A stretch of DNA of 64,000 bases from Lentilactobacillus sp. Marseille-Q4993 (GTDB taxonomy: Bacteria > Bacillota > Bacilli > Lactobacillales > Lactobacillaceae), in the NCBI RefSeq assembly GCF_951230165.1, contig NZ_CATNVB010000004.1:62001-126000 (forward strand), read 5' to 3'. Below the pieces are notes generated by a model that was not told the origin of the DNA, made no database searches, and saw only the letters and a list, made by a program, of their open reading frames with translations. A program made the position numbers and the translations under genes. This document shows, in pieces, positions 35,290 to 43,699 of the stretch; within the stretch, counting starts at the first letter, position 1; each line of letters opens with the position of its first letter.

Positions 35290-35877
35290 TTGGAAAAGAA
35301 TCAATTAGACGCATTAATTGAACAAAAGAATCAGCAAGAATCGCCACTGGCAAAAATTGTTAGAGTTTCCGAAAATGAAATAACTGTTAATGAGCACAAA
35401 TATACCATTGATAATAAGTATCTAAAGTCGTTCAACTTTGATGATTTTGTCAAAAGGTTTAATCCGGCATTTAGTCAATTTGACTACTTAGTTGGCGATT
35501 ATAGTTATGATCAACTGAGGCTTAAAGGATTTTTTGAGAGTAACAAAGAGAATGTAAACGGACCATATGTCGAAGAAATTTCTGAATATGTAGTGGAAAT
35601 CGTTAATTTCGGTGCCCCGTATTATGTATTGCACAACCTCGAAGCAAAACCAACCGTTAAAAAGCGCCGTCACAATAATTCAAGACGACGGCCGAGACGG
35701 TCCAATAATTCTCAGAACAAACAGACTAACAATAATCCAAAGCCGTACAAAGAAACCGTTAAAAAGAAGACGCGCCCTGCTGTTAAAAACAGGAAGAATG
35801 CTACGGTTTCTCATGAAAAAAAGGCAAATAAACATAAGTTTGTTATTAAAGAAAATAAAGAGAATATTGAGGATTAA
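35290..35877 (+). CDS. yutD: YutD family protein
   Basis: The first 115 residues form a YutD (DUF1027) domain: VSENEITVNEHKYTIDNKY, DDFVKRFNPAFSQFDYLVGDYSYDQLRLKGF (given in two pieces). The remaining 80 residues are a very basic, Asn/Arg/Lys-rich tail that looks like a disordered nucleic-acid-binding arm. The function is unknown. TTG 35290 lies after AAAGGAG. The gene lies between a YunD-like phosphatase and a NagD-type phosphatase, a widely conserved order. Confidence 0.88.
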   Translation: MEKNQLDALIEQKNQQESPLAKIVRVSENEITVNEHKYTIDNKYLKSFNFDDFVKRFNPAFSQFDYLVGDYSYDQLRLKGFFESNKENVNGPYVEEISEYVVEIVNFGAPYYVLHNLEAKPTVKKRRHNNSRRRPRRSNNSQNKQTNNNPKPYKETVKKKTRPAVKNRKNATVSHEKKANKHKFVIKENKENIED

Positions 35878-35879
35878 AC

Positions 35880-36653
35880 ATGAAATACAAAGGCTACTTT
35901 ATTGATTTAGATGGGACTATCTACGCAGGGAAGAAGAGAATTCCAGCTGCCAAGCGGTTTGTCGAGCGATTACAGAGCCAAAACATACCATTTATGTTTG
36001 TAACTAATAATTCAACAAAACTACCTAGGGATGTTGTGGCGGATTTGCGTGATAATCACGACATTCACGTGAATGAAAGTAACGTTTATACTTCAGGAAT
36101 GGCGACAGCTGACTATATCAAGGAGCAAACTGAACCGGATGAGCATCCATCGGTCTATATTGTTGGCGAAATGGGATTGTACCAAGTTCTTCTGCAGGCA
36201 GGGTTAGAAATATCTAATGATCACCCTGATTACGTGGTGGTAGGTTTAGATTCTGATTTAACCTATGAAAAGATTGTGGAAGCGGTTCTTAATATTAGGG
36301 ATGGGTCGACATTCATTGGCACTAACCCTGATACCAATATTCCTAAGGAAAGGGGAATGTTACCTGGTGCTGGTTCAGTGGTCAAGTTTGTTGAACACGC
36401 AACTCAAATTGAGCCAATCATGATTGGCAAACCTAAGGCTAGAATAATTGAGAGTGCGTTGAACAAGATTGGGTTAGAAAAGAAAGACGTTGTAATGGTT
36501 GGTGATAATTACAATACCGATATTTTAGCTGGAATCAACGCTGGAATTGACACGTTATTGGTATATTCTGGCCTTTCCACCCGAGAGGAAGTAGCAAAAG
36601 AGAAAATTAAACCGACTCATGAAATTGACTCACTTGATGAATGGCAGGAATAG
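35880..36653 (+). CDS. HAD-IIA sugar-phosphatase (NagD/YutF-like)
   Basis: A 257-aa HAD-superfamily phosphatase of the NagD type. The nucleophile and acid-base aspartates are in GYFIDLDGTIYAGKKRIPAA, motif II is FVTNNSTKLP, the conserved lysine is in IGKPKARII, and the final acidic motif is VVMVGDNYNTDILAGINAG. A C2 cap lies in the middle, as in TIGR01457 proteins. The natural substrate is unknown; relatives dephosphorylate small sugar or purine nucleotides. It starts two bases after the yutD stop and is followed by a membrane protein gene, all in one operon. Confidence 0.93.
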   Translation: MKYKGYFIDLDGTIYAGKKRIPAAKRFVERLQSQNIPFMFVTNNSTKLPRDVVADLRDNHDIHVNESNVYTSGMATADYIKEQTEPDEHPSVYIVGEMGLYQVLLQAGLEISNDHPDYVVVGLDSDLTYEKIVEAVLNIRDGSTFIGTNPDTNIPKERGMLPGAGSVVKFVEHATQIEPIMIGKPKARIIESALNKIGLEKKDVVMVGDNYNTDILAGINAGIDTLLVYSGLSTREEVAKEKIKPTHEIDSLDEWQE

Positions 36654-36656
36654 AAA

Positions 36657-37298
36657 ATGAAATCGAAAATGCGGTTGGCAAGTGTTGTCGTGTGTCTGAT
36701 ACTCGCAGTCATTTCCCTTGCCATTTTTATCACGGTTAATAGTGTTTGGCTTTTTCAGATTAATATTGGTCCGTTGCACCTAGTGGCTGATACCGGGGTC
36801 TCAAAAGTAAAATTAATTGATGAGTACAAAAACATTATTTGGTATTTACAAAATCCCGTTCAACATGGGGAATTACAGTTATCGTACTTTGCCAGCTCAG
36901 TTGATGGCATAAAACATTTTGCTGACGTTCGTAATTTGATTACTGTTAATAATATTGTGATGATTATTACTGTGCCAACTGTGCTTTATCAATTAGACCA
37001 ATTTAAGAAGAATAGTCAAATTTGGATGCTCTTAAATCCCATTAGGATTGGTGAAGTAGTGTTAATGGTCCTAGGAGTAGTGCTTTTTTTTAATTTTAAT
37101 CAGGTATTTATTGGTTTTCATGAGTTGTTATTCAGAAATGATTATTGGATTTTTGATCCAAATAAAGATCCGGTAATCAACATGCTTCCCGATACCTTTT
37201 TCTTTGAATGTTTTTTATTGTTTATCGGGATATCAGTTGCACTTCTAGCTACTGTGCATATATGGACGATTCGGAAAATAAAAACAGACCAGAAGTAG
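36657..37298 (+). CDS. TIGR01906-type integral membrane protein
   Basis: A 213-aa protein with four predicted membrane helices: SVVVCLILAVISLAIFITV, NNIVMIITVPTVLYQL, IGEVVLMVLGVVLFFNFN and FFECFLLFIGISVALLATV. The loop FHELLFRNDYWIFDP matches the conserved FHxxxFxNdxWlldP core of the TIGR01906 family found after the NagD-type gene in lactobacilli. No function is known. It starts three bases after the HAD gene and ends a hairpin downstream. Confidence 0.87.
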   Translation: MKSKMRLASVVVCLILAVISLAIFITVNSVWLFQINIGPLHLVADTGVSKVKLIDEYKNIIWYLQNPVQHGELQLSYFASSVDGIKHFADVRNLITVNNIVMIITVPTVLYQLDQFKKNSQIWMLLNPIRIGEVVLMVLGVVLFFNFNQVFIGFHELLFRNDYWIFDPNKDPVINMLPDTFFFECFLLFIGISVALLATVHIWTIRKIKTDQK

Positions 37299-37317
37299 TG
37301 TGTGTGACTACTTCCGG
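37289..37317. terminator. Hairpin between the TIGR01906 gene and the pspC gene
   Basis: An 11-bp stem with one A-C mismatch (37289-37299 with 37307-37317) overlaps the stop codon of the forward gene. The reverse strand has TCTGTTTTTA after it, so it probably terminates the PspC gene; forward termination is weaker. Confidence 0.7.
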
Positions 37318-37343
37318 CCTAAAATTGGTGTCTTGTAGGATTA

Positions 37344-37541
37344 TTATTTTTCATCTTCAGGATCTTCCATCAGTATCCATAGGACAAGGTAAGCAATTAT
37401 TCCTGGAAAAACCGGCATAATTGCTAAGACAACGAACAGAACTCTGACAAGTGTGGGGTTCCAATGGTTGTGTTCGGATAAACCGCCAAGAACACCCGCT
37501 AGAACTCTATCAGTTGCTGATCTTTTAATGTGAATTTTCAT
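37344..37541 (-). CDS. PspC domain membrane protein
   Basis: A 65-aa PspC-type protein. The segment KRSATDRVLAGVLGGLSEHN followed by NPTLVRVLFVVLAIMPVFPGIIAYLVLWILM is the conserved PspC unit with one membrane helix. In Gram-positives such stand-alone PspC proteins accompany envelope-stress regulation. GGAG precedes ATG 37541. It is a single-gene reverse unit diverging from the small gene at 37651. Confidence 0.9.
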   Translation of the reverse strand: MKIHIKRSATDRVLAGVLGGLSEHNHWNPTLVRVLFVVLAIMPVFPGIIAYLVLWILMEDPEDEK

Positions 37542-37650
37542 AATATCACTCCTTAAGAATTATTATGGTTTCTGACTTTTATCGCAATTGTTTCACTATT
37601 ATGATATATTATTAAACTAGAAAAAGAAATGAAAATGGTAGGAGAAGCTA

Positions 37651-37899
37651 ATGTTAACGGTTTATATCAATGGAAATGAAGGAAATCAAGAAGTAAAACT
37701 ATCGGATGGTACTTTGGGTCAACTTTCCGGAGTTAGGATTTCTGGAACAACAATGAATTCGTTTGCCAATACCGTTCAATGGACTTTTGCCTCAGTTGGC
37801 CGTCGTCACGAAGGATTCGTTTATTCTGGCGAGTTTTTTGATGGCCAGGTCATCAAATCGATAAATGGCAACGACACTTACAGATTGAGATTTGTATAA
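37651..37899 (+). CDS. Small protein of unknown function
   Basis: An 82-aa protein with no membrane helix or known motif. It is rich in Gly, Asn and Thr, and beta-strand-like in pattern (MLTVYINGNEG, VQWTFASVGRRHEGFVYSGE). Its GTAGGAG ribosome-binding site, the terminator behind it and the divergent PspC gene show it is a real gene. I do not recognise the family and offer no function. Confidence 0.72.
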   Translation: MLTVYINGNEGNQEVKLSDGTLGQLSGVRISGTTMNSFANTVQWTFASVGRRHEGFVYSGEFFDGQVIKSINGNDTYRLRFV

Positions 37900-37930
37900 A
37901 CAATCTCCATAACTTGTTGGTGGTAACTAG

Positions 37931-37960
37931 GACTGTGGCATCGGCCACGGTCTTGTTTTT
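37931..37960 (+). terminator. Terminator before mvaS
   Basis: GACTGTGGC (37931-37939) pairs with GCCACGGTC (37944-37952, one G-U pair), loop ATCG, then TTGTTTTTT. Confidence 0.92.
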
Positions 37961-37980
37961 TGTTTGGAGGATCTTAGAAA

Positions 37981-39162
37981 ATGACCAAAGTGGGTATCGA
38001 GAAAATGGCGTTCTTCACGTCAGGCTATTATATTGGAATGGATGAGTTGGCTAAGAGCAGGCAAGAAGACCCTAATAAATATAAAATTGGAATCGGCCAA
38101 ATGCAGCAGAGCGTTATTCCTGCTAGTCAGGATGTTGTGACGCTGGCTGCAAATGCTTCAGACCGGATACTGACTGCAGCTGATAAAGAAAAGATTACTA
38201 TGGTTGTCTTTGGAACTGAAACGGGTGTTGATAATTCAAAGGCTGCCTCGATGTACTTACAGGAATTACTTGGGTTGCGAAAAGAAGCGAGGGCATTTGA
38301 AGTTAAGCAAGCATGTTACGGAGCGACTGCTGGGGTTCAAATGGCGATTGATTACTTAACTCTTCATCCAGATGAAAAGGTCCTAGTAATTGGTGCTGAT
38401 ATTGCACGTTATGGACTACAGACTGCTGGTGAGGTCACTCAAGGCGGTGGGGCTGTCAGTATGTTGCTATCTACGAATCCTAAAATTGTTGAGTTTGAGG
38501 GTAAGAGTAGTTTTCATTCTGAAAACATCATGGACTTTTGGCGGCCACTATATAAAAAAGAAGCGGTCGTGGATGGCCATTATTCAACTAATGTATATAT
38601 CGATTTCTTCAGTAAAACTTTCGATGATTTTCAAACTAAATATAGTATGACCGTGAACGATTTTAAGGCTTTTGCTTTTCATTTGCCTTATACAAAAATG
38701 GGGTTAAAGGCGCTAAAGACGATATTGCCTGAATCAAACAACGTGGATGGCCTTTTATCGGAGTTTGAGGCCTCTAAAAAGTACAGTGCTGAAGTGGGAA
38801 ATCTATATACTGGCTCTTTATACTTGAGTTTAATGTCTTTGATAGCAAATTCGAAAACCTTACAAGTTGGTGATCGAATTGGGTTGTTTAGCTATGGTTC
38901 TGGAGCCCAAGGGGAATTTTTCTCTGCAAAAGTCATCGCCGATGATGAAGCTAGAACAGTAATTAAAAATCAGGTTGATGAACTTCTGGCAAAAAGAGAT
39001 AGCCTAACTACACCTGAGTATGAGAATATGTATACAGAGTCGTTGACTGCCGATTCAAATGATCATCAAAATGATAGTTTACCGGATACCGCTAAATTTA
39101 CCTTTGGTGGTGTTAAGAATGATAAGCGGCTGTACAAACGGTTTGGTGAAATAATTGAGTAG
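37981..39162 (+). CDS. mvaS: Hydroxymethylglutaryl-CoA synthase (mevalonate pathway)
   Basis: Condenses acetyl-CoA with acetoacetyl-CoA to HMG-CoA, the first committed step of the mevalonate route to isoprenoids. The thiolase-fold catalytic residues are visible: Glu in VVFGTETGVDNSKA, Cys in VKQACYGATAGVQMAIDY, and His in FAFHLPYTKMGLKAL. FSYGSGAQGEFFSA near the C-terminus is also typical. At 393 aa the length is normal. The mevalonate pathway, rather than the MEP route, is characteristic of Lactobacillales and supplies the isoprenoid precursors used by UppS in this window. It follows a terminator, so it has its own start, though no clear promoter is seen. Confidence 0.97.
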   Translation: MTKVGIEKMAFFTSGYYIGMDELAKSRQEDPNKYKIGIGQMQQSVIPASQDVVTLAANASDRILTAADKEKITMVVFGTETGVDNSKAASMYLQELLGLRKEARAFEVKQACYGATAGVQMAIDYLTLHPDEKVLVIGADIARYGLQTAGEVTQGGGAVSMLLSTNPKIVEFEGKSSFHSENIMDFWRPLYKKEAVVDGHYSTNVYIDFFSKTFDDFQTKYSMTVNDFKAFAFHLPYTKMGLKALKTILPESNNVDGLLSEFEASKKYSAEVGNLYTGSLYLSLMSLIANSKTLQVGDRIGLFSYGSGAQGEFFSAKVIADDEARTVIKNQVDELLAKRDSLTTPEYENMYTESLTADSNDHQNDSLPDTAKFTFGGVKNDKRLYKRFGEIIE

Positions 39163-39203
39163 CTTAATTTCAATACAACTAAAATGTGAGGTTTTTTAAA
39201 TTA

Positions 39204-40829
39204 ATGATTACAATTAATAACATGGGTCTACAACTTTCGGGCCAAAAATTATACGAAAATGTTAACCTTAAATTTACTCCCGGAAACTGTTACGGGGTGA
39301 TTGGGGCGAATGGAGCCGGGAAATCAACCTTTTTAAAGTTGCTTGAAGGTAAGATTGCTCCAAGCAATGGTGAAGTTCATGTGGATAAAAATGAACGAAT
39401 TTCAAGTTTGAGTCAAGACCATTATGGTTTTGAGGAACAAACAGTTATGCAGACTGTAATTCAAGGGTATAAGCACTTAGCTGATGTCATGGAAGAAAAG
39501 GATGCCCTATATGCTAAGGCTGACTTTACTGATGCCGACGGAATCAAGGCAGCAAATCTAGAGTCAGAATTCGCTGAGATGGACGGCTGGAACGCTGAGT
39601 CTGATGCTTCCCAGCTCCTTCAATCCCTTGAAATTCCAGAAGAACTTCATAATCAATTTATGAGTGAGTTGACAGAAGGACAAAAAGTTAAGGTATTACT
39701 CGCCAGAGCTTTGTTTGGCGAACCCGACATTCTTCTTTTGGACGAGCCCACCAATGGTCTTGATGTTTATACGATTGACTGGTTGGAGAACTTTTTAGCT
39801 GATTATCCAAAGATTACGATTATCGTGTCACATGACCGGCACTTTCTTAACCAAACTTGTACGATGATGTGTGATGTCGATTTTGGTGAAATCAAGATGT
39901 ACGTGGGAAATTACGATTTCTGGCTGCAATCGAGTCAACTTGCTGCCAAAATGAAGTCGGATTCCAACGCTAAAAAGGCGGAAAAGGTTAAAGAACTACA
40001 GGAATTTATTGCTCGGTTTAGTGCAAATGCATCTAAGTCAAAACAAGCAACTTCGCGTAAAAAGCAACTTGATAAAATTACCCTTGATGATATAAAACCG
40101 TCATCAAGAAAATACCCATTCATCAAGTTTGAACAAGAACGGGAATTGGGTAATGATTTACTTCGTGTGGATAAAGTTTCTAAGACAATTGATGGGGTAA
40201 AGGTTCTCGATAATGTTACCTTTACCCTTAGGCCAGGCGAAAAGACAGCAATCGTGAGTCGTAATGATGTTATTACATCAACGCTTATGCAAATCTTAGC
40301 TGGTACGATGACGCCGGACGAAGGTGAGATTACTTGGGGGCAAACTGTTAAGGTTTCATCAGTTCCTAAGGACTTTGCTGCTGAGTTTAATAATAATGAT
40401 ATTCGAATTATTGACTGGTTAAGACAATATGCTCCAAAGGGTAGTGACGATGATGCCTTTTTGCGCCAATTTTTAGGGAGAATGCTGTTTTCCGGCGATG
40501 ACGTTAATAAACAGGTTAAAGTACTATCCGGAGGCGAAAAGGTGCGTTGCATGCTTTCCAAGATGATGCTAGAAAAGGGGAATACCCTATTATTGGATGA
40601 CCCAACCAATCATTTGGACCTTGAATCAATTACCTCTTTGAATGAAGGTCTAGAAGGATTTCCAGGGGCAATTATCTTTACTTCACATGATCATGAATTC
40701 ATTCAAACAATTGCAAATCACATCATTGAAGTATCGAATACCGGAATAATTGACCGGGCAGATACCACATATGACGAATTTATCAATCATCCGGATGTTC
40801 AAAAGAAATTAGCAGATCTATACGAATAA
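39204..40829 (+). CDS. ABC-F family ATPase (YkpA/YbiT-like)
   Basis: A soluble twin-ABC ATPase of the ABC-F class, which acts on ribosomes rather than in transport. Domain 1: Walker A GANGAGKST, a signature variant LTEGQKVKVLLARAL, Walker B LLLDEPTNGLD and switch IIVSHDRHFL. A linker with Lys/Arg-rich helix (about 250-285) follows. Domain 2 has LSGGEKVRC, LLLDDPTNHLD and FTSHDHEF, but its P-loop reads AIVSRNDVITSTL and lacks the canonical GxxGxGK[ST]. ATG 39204 is used; GTG 39186 is part of the ribosome-binding region. An antibiotic-resistance role is not indicated, since the closest pattern is housekeeping YkpA/YbiT. Confidence 0.93.
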   Translation: MITINNMGLQLSGQKLYENVNLKFTPGNCYGVIGANGAGKSTFLKLLEGKIAPSNGEVHVDKNERISSLSQDHYGFEEQTVMQTVIQGYKHLADVMEEKDALYAKADFTDADGIKAANLESEFAEMDGWNAESDASQLLQSLEIPEELHNQFMSELTEGQKVKVLLARALFGEPDILLLDEPTNGLDVYTIDWLENFLADYPKITIIVSHDRHFLNQTCTMMCDVDFGEIKMYVGNYDFWLQSSQLAAKMKSDSNAKKAEKVKELQEFIARFSANASKSKQATSRKKQLDKITLDDIKPSSRKYPFIKFEQERELGNDLLRVDKVSKTIDGVKVLDNVTFTLRPGEKTAIVSRNDVITSTLMQILAGTMTPDEGEITWGQTVKVSSVPKDFAAEFNNNDIRIIDWLRQYAPKGSDDDAFLRQFLGRMLFSGDDVNKQVKVLSGGEKVRCMLSKMMLEKGNTLLLDDPTNHLDLESITSLNEGLEGFPGAIIFTSHDHEFIQTIANHIIEVSNTGIIDRADTTYDEFINHPDVQKKLADLYE

Positions 40830-40843
40830 GGGACAATAGAAAA

Positions 40844-40876
40844 GAGGACTTAACCCAGAAATGGATTAAGTCCTTT
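40844..40876. terminator. Bidirectional terminator between the ABC-F gene and lexA
   Basis: AGGACTTAA and TTAAGTCCT pair (40846-40854 with 40866-40874), with two more bases pairing inside. Forward it has CTTTAG after it; reverse it has CTTTTCT, so it can serve both convergent genes. Confidence 0.78.
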
Positions 40877-40879
40877 AGC

Positions 40880-41506
40880 TTAATAAACTTCGTCACGGAA
40901 AAGACTGACGACTTTCCCAAGAATGCTGACTCTTGTTAAAATAATTGGAGCCATGGTATCATTCTCTGGTTGCAATCTGAAATGATCACTCTCTTTGAAA
41001 AATCGTTTACAAGTTGCCTCGTTTTCGTCGGTCATCGCAATGACGATATCGCCATTATCTGCAAACGATTGCTTTTTAACGACAACGTAATCACCGTTCA
41101 GAATTCCGGCGTTAATCATACTTTCTCCCCTAATTTGAAGCATGAATAACGGCTGATCTGAATTGGATAGTTGCGGTGGTAGTGGAAAATAGTCCGTTGC
41201 CTCTTCAACTGCAAGAATTGGTTCTCCAGCAGTAACCGTTCCAAGTACTGGAATTTGCTTTTGTTGGGGTTGAATCCCCAGAACATCCATTCCGGCACTA
41301 GTAACTTCGAGCGCTCTTGGCTTCGAAGGGTCCTTTACAAGATAACCTTTTTTCTCTAATCTAGAGATATGGCCGTGAACAGTTGAAGTTGACGACAAGT
41401 CAACGGCCTCTCCAATTTCACGAACAGTTGGTGGGTAACCGTGCTCATTTACTTTTTCCCATATGTAATGTAAAATCTCTATTTGCTTGCTTTGGGGAGT
41501 TTTCAT
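40880..41506 (-). CDS. lexA: SOS repressor LexA
   Basis: Represses the DNA-damage regulon until RecA filaments trigger its self-cleavage. N-terminal winged helix: [23 protein letters not shown]. The Ala-Gly cleavage site is in [11 protein letters not shown]; the catalytic Ser is in [14 protein letters not shown] and the Lys in [14 protein letters not shown]. The 208-aa length is normal. It is divergent from a DUF896 gene, echoing the Bacillus lexA/yneA-yneB-ynzC locus, and a LexA box lies between them, so autoregulation is expected. Confidence 0.97.
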   Translation of the reverse strand: MKTPQSKQIEILHYIWEKVNEHGYPPTVREIGEAVDLSSTSTVHGHISRLEKKGYLVKDPSKPRALEVTSAGMDVLGIQPQQKQIPVLGTVTAGEPILAVEEATDYFPLPPQLSNSDQPLFMLQIRGESMINAGILNGDYVVVKKQSFADNGDIVIAMTDENEATCKRFFKESDHFRLQPENDTMAPIILTRVSILGKVVSLFRDEVY

Positions 41507-41571
41507 AGTGGTGACACCTCATTGTTTTCTATTCTTTATAGTATTACTGTAGCATAAAGTGATATATCTTT

Positions 41572-41585
41572 CAAACACATGTTCG
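41572..41585. promoter_or_regulatory. LexA (SOS) box between lexA and the DUF896 gene
   Basis: Read on the reverse strand the site is CGAACATGTGTTTG, 12 of 14 matches to the CGAACATATGTTCG box. It is about 66 bases upstream of lexA and 47 bases upstream of the DUF896 start. It resembles the box at dinB, and one LexA dimer here could repress both directions. Confidence 0.82.
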
Positions 41586-41631
41586 TATATGAACACGTAA
41601 TAATCTAATGTTAAAAATGGAGGTAATTTTT

Positions 41632-41913
41632 GTGACTGCAAAAAAAGAAAATAAAGCTGAAGAAATTACTGATTCAGTGATGAAAGAAATCGTTCCACGA
41701 ATCAATGAACTAGCTAAGAAGGCTAAGGAAGTTGGCCTCACTGAGGTTGAAAAAGTTGAACAATCCAAATTAAGAAAAAGGTATCTTGAAAGATTCAAGG
41801 AAAACTTTCGGAGTCAAATTGAGATGATGAAAGTCTATGATAAAGAGGGGCATGAAGTAACGCCGGGTAAGGTTAAAAAGATTCAACGGAAGAAAGGGCT
41901 TCGGGATGATTAA
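41632..41913 (+). CDS. DUF896 (YnzC-like) protein
   Basis: A 93-aa, highly charged alpha-helical protein of the DUF896 family: IVPRINELAKKAKEVGLTEVEKVEQSKLRKRYLERF (given here as the continuous family core from about residue 17, split in two helices) ending with a basic tail. YnzC in Bacillus belongs to the LexA-controlled yneA operon, and its function is not known. GTG 41632 is chosen because GGAGGT (41619-41624) lies upstream. Divergence from lexA across a LexA box suggests damage induction. No YneA-like division inhibitor gene is present here. Confidence 0.9.
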   Translation: MTAKKENKAEEITDSVMKEIVPRINELAKKAKEVGLTEVEKVEQSKLRKRYLERFKENFRSQIEMMKVYDKEGHEVTPGKVKKIQRKKGLRDD

Positions 41914-42000
41914 TATTAATTCCGAATATTGTCTGAAACTGCTTTATATTTTTACGCTTTTTGTGTAGAATTATAACGATACGTAAAAGGAGGCCTGAAA

Positions 42001-42222
42001 TTGGCAACTTGGATTTGGATTTTACTCATAATGGTAGCGCTTGTTGGTGGAATGTTTGGTGGTTTCTTTATTTCACGTAAATACATGGAAAAATATCTCA
42101 AGGACAATCCCCCAATCAACGAAGAGCAACTTCGTCAAATGATGTTTCAAATGGGACAAAAACCTTCACAAAAGAAATTAAACCAAATGATGAACTCAAT
42201 GAAGAATCAATCTGGTAAATAA
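42001..42222 (+). CDS. YneF family small membrane protein
   Basis: A 73-aa protein: one transmembrane helix ([21 protein letters not shown]) followed by the YneF core [21 protein letters not shown] and [18 protein letters not shown]. Function unknown; conserved next to the lexA region in Firmicutes. The start is TTG 42001 behind AAAGGAGG. A terminator shared with the convergent plsC gene follows. Confidence 0.92.
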   Translation: MATWIWILLIMVALVGGMFGGFFISRKYMEKYLKDNPPINEEQLRQMMFQMGQKPSQKKLNQMMNSMKNQSGK

Positions 42223-42248
42223 AAAAGTAGCCTTAACGGCTACTTTTT
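42222..42248. terminator. Bidirectional terminator between yneF and plsC
   Basis: AAAAAGTAGCC (42222-42232) pairs with GGCTACTTTTT (42238-42248), loop TTAAC. A and T runs on the two sides let it work in both directions. Confidence 0.92.
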
Positions 42249-42869
42249 ATTTTTGGAAACATCCACGTATTTGAAATTAGGATCAATTTCATCGTCCAAT
42301 GCATTGAATGCATCTTGAAGTTTAGCTTCGAGTATCTTTTGCTCTTTATCAGTCAACTTGGTTTTTCTGTCGATATAGATGGGATCACCAAAAGCAATTG
42401 TGTATGGTTTTCTTGATAATAATTCACTAAACTTCAAGGGGCCTTGGTAAACAGTTGGAACTAATGGCTTACCAGATAATTGGGCAATGAAAGCTGCCCC
42501 AGCTTTCAGCTCAGAGGAATGTCGGGTGCCTGAAGGAAACATGATCAGAGACAAATCAGTCTTTCGAAGATTTTTAACGGGCGTCTTAATTGCGGATGGT
42601 CCAGGATTTTGGCGATCAACCGGAAAAGCGTAGGCGTGGTCTAAAATATACTTAAGAATTGGATTCTTAAACAGTTCCTTTTTTGCCATAAAGCTGAATT
42701 TCTTGGGGCTGGCAGCTAAGGCGTATAAAATGGGATCGTACCACGTACGGTGGGGACCAACGAGAATGTAGTTTCCCTTCGGTAAGCGTGATTTGTTGAG
42801 ATAGTTTGAATGACCGTTGAATATGAATAGCAATCCGCGGACGATTACCCTTAAAAATGAGTAAAGCAA
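42240..42869 (-). CDS. plsC: 1-acyl-sn-glycerol-3-phosphate acyltransferase (PlsC-like)
   Basis: Makes phosphatidic acid by acylating lysophosphatidate at the membrane. The 209-aa protein has an N-terminal hydrophobic segment and the acyltransferase motifs: H-x4-D as GPHRTWYDP, KKELFKNP, and FPSGTRHSS (the usual FPEGTR with Ser for Glu). The substitution in motif III is seen in some firmicute PlsC paralogues but could shift specificity. TTG 42869 is chosen with AAGGA seven bases upstream. It is a single-gene reverse unit. Confidence 0.9.
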   Translation of the reverse strand: MLYSFLRVIVRGLLFIFNGHSNYLNKSRLPKGNYILVGPHRTWYDPILYALAASPKKFSFMAKKELFKNPILKYILDHAYAFPVDRQNPGPSAIKTPVKNLRKTDLSLIMFPSGTRHSSELKAGAAFIAQLSGKPLVPTVYQGPLKFSELLSRKPYTIAFGDPIYIDRKTKLTDKEQKILEAKLQDAFNALDDEIDPNFKYVDVSKNKK

Positions 42870-42949
42870 ACTAAGTTCCTTCTTTCGTTTTTATTCTGAT
42901 AAAATCATAGTACCACATTAATTATTTTGATTGTAACGGGAGTGCCATA

Positions 42950-43699
42950 ATGAATAATATTTTAAAGGCTGGCGAAAGAATTGATCAGCTATACAGTAAA
43001 AGTATCCAGATAATTCAGAGCAAGGAGGTCTTTTCGTTTTCGCTAGATGCCGTTTTACTAGCTAATTTTGTTAGTACAATAAAAAAGACCCGCAATATTG
43101 TTGATCTATGCTCCGGTAATGGGGCAGTTGGGCTTTTCTTGACTGAGAAAACTGCTGCCCATATCACCGAGATAGAAATTCAACCCCGGCTTGCGGATAT
43201 GGCTAAACGAAGTGTTGCCCTGAATCGGCTTGAGGAACAGGTTGATGTTATAAACGAAGATATTAAAAACACTTTTAAATACATTAGAAAAGATTCAGTG
43301 GATATCGTCTCTGTAAACCCACCTTACTTTTTAAACTATGACACTAGTGAAAAGAATCCCAATGAGTATTTAGCAATTGCAAGGCATGAAATATTAACGG
43401 ATTTGGATCGGGTTTTAGAGGTTAGTGCAGGTCTGTTGAAGATGAATGGTAAGTTATTTATGGTGCACCGCCCTGACAGGCTAACTGATATTCTGTCTTC
43501 AATGCGCGCTCACCGAATTGAACCGAAACGGATTCAGTTTGTACGGCCAAAGCCTGGTAAGGATGCCAACATGGTTTTGGTGGAGGGAATAAAAGATGGT
43601 AGGCTGAACGGAGTGAAAATCCTTAATGATATTGTCGTCTATAATGGGAATGAGTATTCCGATGAAATCGAGATGATGCTGTATGGACACCGAAAATGA
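42950..43699 (+). CDS. trmN6: tRNA1(Val) (adenine37-N6)-methyltransferase, TrmN6/YfiC-type
   Basis: SAM-dependent N6-adenine methyltransferase, predicted to modify A37 of tRNA-Val. The 249-aa protein has the SAM motif NIVDLCSGNGAVGLFL, an acidic second motif ITEIEIQPRLADMA, and the N6-methyltransferase motif SVNPPYF. The N-terminus (ERIDQLYSKSIQIIQSKEVFSFSLDAVLLANF, split) is that of the firmicute YabB group. The ATG follows a weak AACGGGAG. It overlaps the next gene by 17 bases, the same pairing as yabB-yazA in Bacillus. Confidence 0.92.
   Translation: MNNILKAGERIDQLYSKSIQIIQSKEVFSFSLDAVLLANFVSTIKKTRNIVDLCSGNGAVGLFLTEKTAAHITEIEIQPRLADMAKRSVALNRLEEQVDVINEDIKNTFKYIRKDSVDIVSVNPPYFLNYDTSEKNPNEYLAIARHEILTDLDRVLEVSAGLLKMNGKLFMVHRPDRLTDILSSMRAHRIEPKRIQFVRPKPGKDANMVLVEGIKDGRLNGVKILNDIVVYNGNEYSDEIEMMLYGHRK

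Noticed and set aside
39935-40609. 224-aa open frame on the reverse strand inside the ABC-F gene
   Set aside because: It lies wholly antisense to a well-supported gene, has Ser/Leu-rich shadow composition, no ribosome-binding site and no family motif.
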